Assembly (NCBI GenBank): GCA_001455915.2
Contig: LNDK02000066.1
Span: 4,216,001 to 4,280,000 of the forward strand
Reading direction: 5' to 3'
Length of the DNA: 64,000 nucleotides
Source of the DNA: Samsoniella hepiali
Taxonomy: Eukaryota; Ascomycota; Sordariomycetes; Hypocreales; Cordycipitaceae
The position numbers were made by a program, and so were the translations under genes. Shown in pieces: positions 55,891 to 64,000 of this stretch. The notes beneath the pieces are model-generated. The model saw only the letters and a list, made by a program, of their open reading frames with translations, did not search any database and was not told the DNA's origin. Each line of letters opens with the position of its first letter. The stretch's first letter is position 1.

Positions 55891-57562
55891 TTACGCAGTC
55901 ACCATGACGCTCGCATTCTTGTAGTGCGAAAGCAGCGGATTCTCGCCGCTGCGCGTCTGCGTGTCCTCGACGTAGGCCCAGCGGCGCAAAAAGTCGCCGT
56001 GGGACATGACGCGGGTGAGCTTGCCGGTAATGGCCCGGTACATGGCCTCGGTGATGGCAAAGTCTGTGGGGAAGAGAATGTCAAAGTAGCCCTGGTGGAC
56101 CTATAGCATTGGGTCGGGTCAGCGCATGAATGTGCCAAGAAAGGCGTATTCAAAAAGACATACCAGTGGCGTCGTGACGGGCACCATGCGTCGGTTGTAG
56201 CGCGTCTGGACGACGGGCGCGTTCAGGCCCTTGACGGCCTGCGGGAGGTGGTCAAAGTCGGACGTGACGAGGCGGTGCGCGGGAAAGTACTTTTCCAGGA
56301 CGTCAAAGAACTGCATGAGGCGCGTGGGGGTGAACTCGGCCTGCGAGAGGTTGGGCGCAAAGGGCATCTTGGTGGAGAGGTAGCGCAGGACCGGGTTGGC
56401 GGCGTACGGGCGGGGGTAGACGCCGCCGGTGGCGGCGTGGCGGACGCGGAAGAAGCGCGCGGCGACGGGGTCGAGCTCGTGGACGTAAAACTCGTAAAAG
56501 TCGCCGTCGCCGTCGATGAGCACGTGGCCCTGGAGGGGCGCTTCCGTGGCGACGTCGTAGCGGATGCCGTCGTGGGCGAAATTGTCAAAGACCTCCATGG
56601 CGAGGAAGAAGCAGGGGCTGGGCTCGTACTGGTCCCAGTCAAAGACGGAGCGGTTGATGATGGTGACCTTGTCGGCGTGGCCGCGCGAGGCCGCCGTGGA
56701 GCGGAGGTGGTGGTCCTGCATGGCGGCGAGGGCCGGCGAGATCTCAATGACGTTGTAGCGGGTGCGGGCGTAGACCTGCGGGTCGACGGCGCGGATGTAG
56801 TCGAGGATGTTGAGCATGAGCGTGCCGCGGCCCGCGCCCATCTCGTACAGGATGAGGTCGTGGTACGGGTAGGCCGTGAGGCGGTAGTTGGAGACGAGGT
56901 AGCGCGCGACGGCCTCGCCGTAAAAGGGGCGGAACAGCTCCGTCGGCGTGTGCCACAGCTGCCGCGTCGGGTTCACGCCCTCGGCCTCGTCGAGGCCGTC
57001 CTCAAACTCGGTGTACCGCCGCCCGACCTCGCCCTGAAACTCAATCTCGTCGCGCATGCCGTTGAAGTCGAATGGCTCGCCGGGGCTGAAGATGACGGCC
57101 TGCTTGGAAAAGTAGCCGTACGCGGGGTTGTAGAGAGAATCTGGGAGCGGCAACAAAAAAAGCATTAGAATGTGCTTCTGCAACGTATAGAGTAGCTTTA
57201 CCTTCGATAAAGTCGCGCAGCAGCATCTTGACTTTGCGCGGACGCTCTGTTCGCTGCCGGAGCTCCTGCATGGAAATGTACGGGTACTTGGCAAACTCCT
57301 CGCTGCGGTCCTCGGGCAGGATGTGCGTCCGCTGCTGCCAGCGACTCTCATTCTTCTTCATACCGCGGTCGATGGACGCTCTCGTGGCGTATCCGCGTCC
57401 ATTGTGGTGGTGGTGGTGGTTGCTGCCGGCTGCTGCTGGACTCTGTCGATAGCTCTGGCCGAGGCCGCGGCGTAGCGTTGTGGTGGGTAAATGGCCCTGG
57501 CATCCGCGCGGCCGCTGTCGAAAGAGCTGCCGGAACAGCTGCGTCACAATGGGAGAATCCAT
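55891..57562 (-). CDS. Mitochondrial SAM-dependent methyltransferase (NDUFAF7/MidA, DUF185)
   Basis: Assembly factor type methyltransferase; the animal homologue dimethylates an arginine of complex I subunit NDUFS2. Exons 57562-57202, 57140-56164 and 56100-55891 give 515 aa. The N-terminal 65 residues are Arg/Gln-rich and include a His run, consistent with a mitochondrial presequence. The body has the family opening LYNPAYGYFSKQAVIFSP and the FNGMRDEIEF stretch, then the SAM-binding loop LYEMGAGRGTLMLNIL, followed by YNVIEISPALAAMQ and AMEVFDNFAHDGI. The last exon contributes VHQGYFDILFPTDF and the tail. Start ATG 57562 was preferred over a TTG extension. It is divergent from the cysteine-synthase-like gene. 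Confidence 0.9.
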
Positions 57563-57926
57563 GGGCCACGGCGGCGCAACGTTGGTTCGGAGTGTGCGTT
57601 GAGTGCTGTCGCGAAGGGAAAGAAAGGCGCGTGATCGGCTGGTCCCTGGAACAATTGTCAAGCTTCAGATGGAGCCAAAGTGGTTGGCGGGCGGCCAGGG
57701 AAGAGCATTGTTCCGATACAGTGCCTGACAGTGCTGTGGTCCCTTATTTGCAGGGGCCTTGGGCGCTGAAACCTGCCGCAAAACGCCATGTGGGGAGCTC
57801 AGGCGTGGCGTTTGCATTGGGCTTGCATGTACAAATTACATCGTTCTTTTTCCTTCTCTCCCCTTGACAGAGGCCGGAGCGAATGCGCGCAGTAATACGG
57901 TTTCTGTGTCATCAATTCATGGCAGC
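57563..57926. promoter_or_regulatory. Shared divergent promoter, NDUFAF7-like / cysteine-synthase-like
   Basis: 364 bp between divergent starts of two predicted mitochondrial proteins. A six-codon upstream ORF (57919-57936) overlaps the start of the plus-strand gene. Confidence 0.55.
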
Positions 57927-59264
57927 ATGTCGCTGAGCGATCATCCCAAGGCCTACGGCACTGCTGCCTTGGTGGCCGCCTTTGCTGCGGGCATTGCCGT
58001 GACGCTGGGCTTCAAAGATGCCTACCCAGACCTTGAGAGCCGGTTCCAGGAAAAGCGCCGGAGACCCGGCGGCCGGGGCAAAGGACTCGGCAAGCGGCGT
58101 TCGAGCATATTCTGGGGTGCGCCCGTCACTCTCGAGGACCACGAGCAGGCGTCCCCCAGCCCGTCCGAAGGCATCGCCGAGGACGGCATCGCGGGCTGCA
58201 TCGGCAACACGCCGCTCATCAAGATCCGGTCGCTGTCCGAGGCCACGGGGCGCACCATCCTCGCCAAGGCCGAGTTCCTCAACGGCGCCGGCAACAGCCC
58301 CAAGGACCGCGTGGCGCTGAGCATCATTCGCGACGCCGAGGGCCGCGGCCTGCTGGCGCCGCACCAGGGCGACACCATCTACGAGGGCACCGTCGGCAGC
58401 ACTGGCATCTCGCTGGCGACGCTGGCGCGCGCCATGGGCTACCGCGCGCACATTTGCATGCCCGACGACCAGAGCCACGAAAAGTCGGACCTGCTGCTGC
58501 ACCTCGGCGCCGCCGTCGAGCGCGTCGCCGTCGCCCCCATCACCAGCCCGGACCACTTTGTCAACCTGGCCCGGCGCCGCGCCGCCGAGCACGCCGCGCA
58601 GCACGCCGACGGCAGCCGCGGCTTCTTCGCCGACCAGTTCGAGTCGCCCGCCAACTGGCGGGCGCACGCCGCCACCACGGGGCCCGAGATCTGGCGCCAG
58701 ACGGGCGGGCTCGTCGACGCCTTTGTGGCGGGCGCCGGCACCGGCGGCACCATTGCCGGCGTCGCGCGCTACCTCAAGCGCGACGACGCCAGGGGGCCCG
58801 TCGTGCGCGTCGTGCTCGCCGACCCCCAGGGCAGCGGCCTCTACAACAAGATCAAGCACGGCGTCATGTACGCCCCGACGGAGCGCGAGGGCACGCGCCG
58901 CCGCCAGCAGGTCGACTCCATGGTCGAGGGCGTCGGCGTCAACCGCGTCACGGCCAACCTGGAAGCCGGCCGCGACCTCATCGACGACGCCGTCCAGGTC
59001 ACGGACGCGCAGGCGTGCCGCATGGCCCGCTGGCTCGTGGAAAAGGACGGCCTCTTTGTCGGCAGCAGCAGCGCCGTCAACTGCGTCGGCGCCGTCGCCA
59101 CGGCATTGACGCTGCCCGCCGGCAGCGTCGTCGTCACGATGCTCTGCGACTCGGGCACGCGCCACCTCAGCAAGTTTTGGAAGAACATCAAGGAGGCCGG
59201 CCTGGAGGCGCACGAGGCCACGGACCTCTTTGCCGAGCTGGGCCTGGCTGCACCAAAGGCGTAA
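57927..59264 (+). CDS. Membrane-anchored cysteine-synthase-like PLP enzyme (Mcy1/YGR012W-like)
   Basis: Single exon, 445 aa. An N-terminal hydrophobic segment (residues about 11-28, GTAALVAAFAAGIAVTLG) followed by a basic linker suggests anchoring in a mitochondrial (probably outer) membrane, as for yeast YGR012W. The PLP fold-type II core starts near residue 85: IGNTPLIKI, the Schiff-base lysine K126 in NSPKDR, the substrate loop GTVGSTGIS, the phosphate-binding GAGTGGTIAG, and a late GSSSAVN. Unlike bacterial CysK, the substrate loop reads EGTVGSTG rather than EPTSGNTG. The activity of this subfamily is not well established. Codon use is strongly GC3-biased. Start 57927 was chosen by the hydrophobic anchor; an out-of-frame ATG lies 8 nt upstream. 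Confidence 0.88.
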   Translation: MSLSDHPKAYGTAALVAAFAAGIAVTLGFKDAYPDLESRFQEKRRRPGGRGKGLGKRRSSIFWGAPVTLEDHEQASPSPSEGIAEDGIAGCIGNTPLIKIRSLSEATGRTILAKAEFLNGAGNSPKDRVALSIIRDAEGRGLLAPHQGDTIYEGTVGSTGISLATLARAMGYRAHICMPDDQSHEKSDLLLHLGAAVERVAVAPITSPDHFVNLARRRAAEHAAQHADGSRGFFADQFESPANWRAHAATTGPEIWRQTGGLVDAFVAGAGTGGTIAGVARYLKRDDARGPVVRVVLADPQGSGLYNKIKHGVMYAPTEREGTRRRQQVDSMVEGVGVNRVTANLEAGRDLIDDAVQVTDAQACRMARWLVEKDGLFVGSSSAVNCVGAVATALTLPAGSVVVTMLCDSGTRHLSKFWKNIKEAGLEAHEATDLFAELGLAAPKA

Positions 59265-59615
59265 AAAACAGTCAGATATGTATGATTACGAATGGAATAT
59301 ACCCCCCCGGAGTATTTTTGCTTTTTGTGGTGTTATCGAGATGGATAGATGGTAAAGGTGGGGAAAAGTGAATTGCTCGTTTCAATTCCCATATGTGTAC
59401 ATGAAGGTTACAAGCAAGAATTGTTCTTTTGTTTTGGTGAACCGCCTAAGAAAACTCCCCCTGAAAACATAAAAAATAAACACCCCTCGTAGTTAAATGA
59501 CTCCACTTCTCCTTGATATAAGTAGCCTGTAAGGCTCTGCTGAAAAATATGTAGCGTGAAAAAGAATAAAAACATGAGCTGCAAGATGTACCATCTCATT
59601 GCGTGCAGCGGAGAC
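59265..59615. other. Convergent 3' region
   Basis: 351 bp between the cysteine-synthase-like stop and the TFIIS stop; AT-rich, both 3' UTRs. Confidence 0.65.
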
Positions 59616-60825
59616 TTAGGAAAACTGCACAACACAGTTAGACACGAGAGACACATTGAATACCAGTCTCAGGAGGGGTGGAATAGCTTACCTTCCAGCG
59701 GTTACCGCAGTTCATGCACTCGCAAAACGTCGTCATCGGCTCGTCCGCGCTACGTGTCTGGGCCTGCGTGTAGCTGACCTTTTTCTTCTTGCACTTGCCG
59801 CACTCGAGGCTGTCGCTGATGCTCTTCTCCGCCATGGGCACCTGGGCCTTTTTCATATTCTCCTTTTCCAGCTCAATCTCCTTCTTGCGCTGGTCGTCGC
59901 TCTTGAGGTCGTCGTCGGTCATGGCGACGAAGCGCTCGGGCGGGATCTCGCTCCCCATGACGCTCTGGCCCAGCGCGCGGTTCGACTTGTTCTTGAGGTT
60001 GGTGAAGAGGGAGCGAATCTTCTTCTTGTAGTCCGCGCCCTCGCCCTTGAAGTGCGCAAAGGCCGCCGCCTCCACGGCCACCGACTTGGCGAGCACGTCC
60101 GACTCCGAGGCCGTGGAGCGGTACGCCAGGCCGTTGTAGATGAGGCCGATGCAGCTGTTGCGCACCGTCGAGTCGGTCCGCTTCGTGTCCACGCCGTCGG
60201 CGTCGTACTTGCGCGTCTCGGGGTCGCCGGCGAACTTTTTGGAGCCGGCCGCGGCAGCAGCGGGCGTGGCGCCGGCGGTGGTGGGCGGGGAGGAGGCGGT
60301 GCCGGACGCGGGGGAGCCGTGTTTGGATTTTTGCAGCTTCGAGTTCTTTTCGTGCTCGACAAGCTTCTTCCACTTGTTCACCAGCTCGGCAGCAGATCGG
60401 GCAATCTCCTTGTTGGTGTTGCCTCGCAGCTTGCCGACAAAGACACCGGCGCGGGTTGCCTATACTCAAAGAATGCGGGGTTAGAGAAAAGAAAAAGGGT
60501 TTGTCGCACAATGACACTGCCATGGATAGAGAAGATTGATTCAAGGCGTGGAGAGTGGCAAGCGCGCTGCAACGATTTTGCGATCTGGAGCCCTGTATTT
60601 CATGCGCCTCGCCAATCTCTCGCCGCCGCTATCCTCGTCACGTCGTAGCTATCCAAAAGTAGCGCCCGTAGCGGAAGTAGCCACACGTACCCGAAGCATC
60701 TCCTCCGTGGGTGCCGCATCCTTCTTGAGCGAATCCAGCAGGCGCAGGGCGTTTTCGGGCGCCTCGTTGGCGGCGACGCTCTTGGTGAGCGCCTTGATGC
60801 GCGACTCGAGTTCTCGTTGGTCCAT
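59616..60825 (-). CDS. DST1: Transcription elongation factor TFIIS
   Basis: Stimulates RNA cleavage by backtracked RNA polymerase II. Exons 60825-60691, 60459-59692 and 59616-59624 give 303 aa. The last exon is only 9 nt: it encodes Phe-Ser-stop and restores the conserved NRWKFS ending; without it the protein would read through an intron. Domain I (LW type) is at residues about 1-85 (NALRLLDSLKK, GKLRGNTNKEIARSAAELV). The polymerase-binding domain II follows at about 130-250. The C-terminal zinc ribbon has four Cys (CGKCKKKK and CMNCGNRW) and the catalytic acidic pair D284-E285 in RSADEP. A Thr/Ala/Pro-rich linker separates domains I and II. RPB1, its target, lies elsewhere in the same window. 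Confidence 0.95.
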
Positions 60826-61364
60826 GCTAAGTCGTCGAGGTAAAAAAAAAAAGACAATATAATGGGGGGCGGAAACGGCTCGCTTAAGTCGGTTTCTATC
60901 GATTCTCTCGTCGCTGGCTCGAGGTTTGTAAAAGGTGAAAGAAAAAGTTGTGCCAGTCACTGGTGTCGTTGTCGGGTTACTTTGTGATACAGCCCGGAAG
61001 CCCGCTTGCCTCGAAAAACGTGGGACAGAACGCGCCATGCGTGTTCAGCCGAGCTTTAGCCGAGATCGTCATATGCCCGTTTGTGGGGCGCCGCTTGTGA
61101 CGACTTGCCTGATAGGGCCGTCTAAGAGCTGCTGATACGGTGAGTGATGAAGCGCGCAAACTGTAAATTCATAAATAAAGCAAATCGTTAGTTTTTAGTT
61201 GGGCGATCTTAGTAGCTGCTTTGAGGCGACAATCATCTCAATTTGTGTTCAAAACTTGTCGATTGCGATACGGAAGTACATGTATACGCTGGACGGGAAC
61301 GACCCCCACTACATCCTGTTACACCAGCGTCAGAATATTGTACATTTCTATTTCTTTCCAAAAT
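60826..61364. other. TFIIS upstream region / RAD2 downstream region
   Basis: 539 bp with an A run at 60841-60852 just before the TFIIS ATG. No gene seen. Confidence 0.6.
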
Positions 61365-64000
61365 CTACCGCTTCCGTCGTTTACTGCTTTGTTGCACAGC
61401 TGCATCTTCATCTCCTGCCGTATTTTTCCTCAGCTTATCCACGGCCGCCGCCATTCTCTTGCTCGCAGCCGCCGTTTGGCGAGGCGCAAAAGCCTCCTTG
61501 GCACCCGCGCCCACGCCGCCGCCAAAAAACTTGGTAATATTGCTCTGCGTGCCCTCCACCTCGCGCTTGTTCATGTCGCGAATCACAGGGACCAGCACTT
61601 CGTCCGTTCGCTCCTTACTCCATCCAATCGTCGCCATGAGGAACTGCCGCAGGCCCTCGACGTCGGGAACACCCCACTGGAAGCGGTCGGTGCTGCTGTC
61701 GACTTCCGGGTGCAGGTAGGCGTCATCAACGGCGAGGTTAGGGAATCCGGGCGGTAGGAACAATTTGGTAGCCTGTGACCGGCGAAACTTTTTGCGAAAC
61801 GGTGAGCTGGCGTCGTTGGCCTTGGGACGGGACTGCGACTGCACCGCGTCCCACCAGGCGCGAAAGTCGGTGAGGCCGTCCTTTCCGGGGAATTCAGATA
61901 TGATTTCTACAGCCGTGACGGGTCCGACACCAGGGAGACCCTCGGTGTAATCGGATCCGAGCAGGTGCGCGAGAGAAATGAGCTGCTGTCGTGAGAGGGA
62001 GAGGTCCTTTTCTAGCTCGTTTCCGATGTAGCACTCGACAAACTTGTTGCTGTTGAACATGTTCTTGTAGACACGGGTGCCTCCAAACAGAAACGTATCA
62101 GAGTCATCGGTGACGATGCCGTCCACCATGCCCAAACGGACAAGCTCGGCACACTGTGCTTCGGCTTCCATGGGTGCCGTAATATACGGTATGCCAAAGA
62201 GACGCAGCAGTGCTTGGCACTCGGATATCATTACCTGGGTAACTTCATCCGCATCACGGCGGTCCTTCTTCTGTTGGGTGCGCAGCTGTCGGAGCTCCTG
62301 GTCGTAGTCGCGACGGTTCTGCTCCATGGACTTTTGGTTGAGTTCAGTAGCAAAGCGTGCGTGCTCCTCTGCCTCCTCTGCCATTTGTACCAGAAGCTCC
62401 TCTTCCTCTGGGTCACTATACTCATTCTCGTCTGCGTCTCCAAATAGCTCGTCATCATCGATGGTAACAGGCGCAGCAGTACCTTGATCCTGAGTACCAG
62501 ACACGACATCGCCAGTGTCTTCTGCCTCAGGAGCCCCAGGTTCTTCGGCAGCCTGTGGAAGCTCAATATCTTCGAATTCTGGCTCAGGAGAGCCTGTATC
62601 TTTGGGAGGCGTGGTTGCTTGGGTAGTTTCGACAATCCCGACAGTATCAGAGAACTGTGATTCTGCTACCGCAGACTGCACTTGTGTCGGCACTTGATGT
62701 TCAGGTTCTGGCTTCTCAGCCTCTGTCTGTATGCTGGTCGCCGGTGGCTCCTCAGCTACAGACTCTAGGGCTGGTGATGGGGATACTTCGATGATTTGTA
62801 TATCACTGTCGTTATCAGAGTCCGATTCAATCTCAATCAACCGATTTTGCATATCCTTTCTTCTTTTTCGATCCGCCTCTTCTGCATCTTCTCTGTCCTG
62901 CGCATTGATTTCTCGCTCAGCATCCTGCTGCTTCTTCAGTGAATCTCTGATATCCGTCCCATCGGCCAACCACGGTGGCAACTCTGGTGCTTGATCGTCT
63001 TGGTCTTCTACTGTAAATCCACCTGCCAAGACATTGGTATCATGATCTTCTTCAGCATCGGTAGTAGCAGATGTGCCATGAGCCGTCACCTTTGCTGGAG
63101 CGCCACCCGCTGTCGATTTACTAAGCAGGGATGACCCCCAGCTGAGCTTCGGGAACGGCAGTGGGCCATCAAACGGGTTCTTTTTATTTTCCAAGATGGG
63201 CCGTGAGGTTGGCGTGGCCTGTTTCTTGGCTTTGCGGGATCGTGCTATCATGGCCTGCATGTCTTCGTCGCTGTCGCTGTCTTGGGTCTCTGTCGCCTTT
63301 TCTTGGCGCTTAGGCACAGCGGCATTGGATCTGTTGTTGACAATGTGCGCAATCATGGAGCCACCGTGCGCTGTTAGAGGCTTGGCAGCTTCTACTGCCT
63401 TTTGCGTCCACTCGGGCTTGTCCTCATTGGGCAGTTCTTCGAACAAATCATCATCTGTCACGGAGTCTTCCCTTAGTTCGTGCTGGTTTCGTAACGACAA
63501 TGCAATAGCAAGATTCAGGTCATCTTCCTCTTCCGGATGAATGCGCTCCACCTCTTGGACTTCAGTCTCGATTGCAGGGGTGTCGGCTGGACCTTCGACA
63601 AAGAGCGAATCTTCTTCCTCATTAAATGCTTCCTTGTGGCTATCGTGGAATTGTTGACGTCCTGGCGCAGTATCGCGAGCAGTTCCAACGCTGGCCGTCG
63701 CGGGGTCGTATTTGGGCAGGCGATTGAGGCCTTCGATAGGCACATCTTCAAAACCATCAACATCGTCTTCGTCATCTTCCTCGTCTTTGGTTTGGTATTG
63801 AATCTCTATGGCATCAACATCGATAGGCCTGTGTGCCTCGCCAATATCCTTTTCCTTGCTGACGACACCTAGCGCCCAACCGCCCTCGGCGCCTTCGTTT
63901 TTGACAAGAATGTACTCCCTGTCTTTTTCGCCGGCCACTCGAGCATTCACACCAATCGTCAGGTCAAGCCCAGTCATGCCAACTTCGTGCATCAGTCGCT
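61365..64000 (-). CDS. RAD2: DNA-repair endonuclease Rad2/XPG, C-terminal part (5' end outside window)
   Basis: 3'-side nuclease of nucleotide-excision repair, also linked to transcription by RNA polymerase II and TFIIH. The open frame covers about 878 codons from the right edge to TAG at 61365-61367; the N-terminal nuclease domain lies beyond 64000. The visible part begins with the long acidic spacer (Asp/Glu-rich, several EEEDD runs) and then the XPG-I domain: GIPYITAPMEAEAQCAELV, DGIVTDDSDTFLFGG, and the helix-hairpin-helix LLGSDYTEGLPGVGPVTAVE. Metal-ligand residues in EAEAQC and DDSD are kept. The protein ends in a basic SSKRRKR, a likely nuclear-localisation signal. No intron was needed in the visible part. 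Confidence 0.95.
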   Translation of the reverse strand, partial: RLMHEVGMTGLDLTIGVNARVAGEKDREYILVKNEGAEGGWALGVVSKEKDIGEAHRPIDVDAIEIQYQTKDEEDDEDDVDGFEDVPIEGLNRLPKYDPATASVGTARDTAPGRQQFHDSHKEAFNEEEDSLFVEGPADTPAIETEVQEVERIHPEEEDDLNLAIALSLRNQHELREDSVTDDDLFEELPNEDKPEWTQKAVEAAKPLTAHGGSMIAHIVNNRSNAAVPKRQEKATETQDSDSDEDMQAMIARSRKAKKQATPTSRPILENKKNPFDGPLPFPKLSWGSSLLSKSTAGGAPAKVTAHGTSATTDAEEDHDTNVLAGGFTVEDQDDQAPELPPWLADGTDIRDSLKKQQDAEREINAQDREDAEEADRKRRKDMQNRLIEIESDSDNDSDIQIIEVSPSPALESVAEEPPATSIQTEAEKPEPEHQVPTQVQSAVAESQFSDTVGIVETTQATTPPKDTGSPEPEFEDIELPQAAEEPGAPEAEDTGDVVSGTQDQGTAAPVTIDDDELFGDADENEYSDPEEEELLVQMAEEAEEHARFATELNQKSMEQNRRDYDQELRQLRTQQKKDRRDADEVTQVMISECQALLRLFGIPYITAPMEAEAQCAELVRLGMVDGIVTDDSDTFLFGGTRVYKNMFNSNKFVECYIGNELEKDLSLSRQQLISLAHLLGSDYTEGLPGVGPVTAVEIISEFPGKDGLTDFRAWWDAVQSQSRPKANDASSPFRKKFRRSQATKLFLPPGFPNLAVDDAYLHPEVDSSTDRFQWGVPDVEGLRQFLMATIGWSKERTDEVLVPVIRDMNKREVEGTQSNITKFFGGGVGAGAKEAFAPRQTAAASKRMAAAVDKLRKNTAGDEDAAVQQSSKRRKR

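Noticed and set aside
1..64000. Transposons, CRISPR arrays, RIP-mutated repeats
   Set aside because: No transposase or reverse-transcriptase frames, no terminal repeats, no spaced direct-repeat arrays and no long AT-biased blocks were seen.

Overview
The window is a gene-dense piece of a filamentous ascomycete genome. The evidence is short introns (about 50-110 nt) with GT donors, CTAAC/CTGAC-type branch points and C/TAG acceptors; Zn(II)2Cys6 and SV2-like MFS families; and proteins such as an Msb1/DUF1708 protein, a TMA23-like protein and a degenerate RPB1 C-terminal domain. Protein and intron style fit Sordariomycetes, probably Hypocreales, but no species can be named from sequence alone.

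Layout. 1-9.4 kb is almost gene-free apart from a 52-residue cysteine-rich protein (5524-5682). 9.4-31.5 kb is a housekeeping block: RPB1, the COMPASS subunit Swd1, the tRNA-His guanylyltransferase Thg1, a Tma23-like nucleolar protein, a DUF726 hydrolase, an Msb1-like morphogenesis protein and uracil-DNA glycosylase. 32.0-45.2 kb is an accessory island: amidase, MFS transporter, SnoaL-like protein, Zn2Cys6 transcription factor, cupin dioxygenase-like protein and class III aminotransferase. 45.9-64 kb returns to housekeeping genes: Hrd3 (ERAD), a small membrane protein, a conserved unknown, alanyl-tRNA synthetase, an NDUFAF7-like methyltransferase, a cysteine-synthase-like protein, TFIIS, and the C-terminal part of Rad2/XPG, which runs off the right edge.

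The most interesting part is the 32-45 kb island. A near-identical TCGG-spacer-CCGA element (consensus TCGGSAGAASCCGA, CGG-N6-CCG, one copy N5) lies upstream of every structural gene in it: the amidase/MFS divergent promoter (34538), the SnoaL-like gene (37116), the cupin gene (42268) and the aminotransferase (45290). Each copy sits among extra TCGG/CCGA half-sites, some at 11-bp spacing. I did not notice the element near the flanking housekeeping genes, but I did not run a systematic search. The cluster encodes its own binuclear zinc cluster regulator, so this looks like a self-contained regulon: uptake (MFS), amide hydrolysis, transamination, and ring or C-C cleavage by the cupin. The substrate is unknown.

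Gene models were built by hand from splice signals and reading-frame phase. Exon coordinates are given where introns were placed; each listed model closes in frame. The amidase needs one GC-AG intron.
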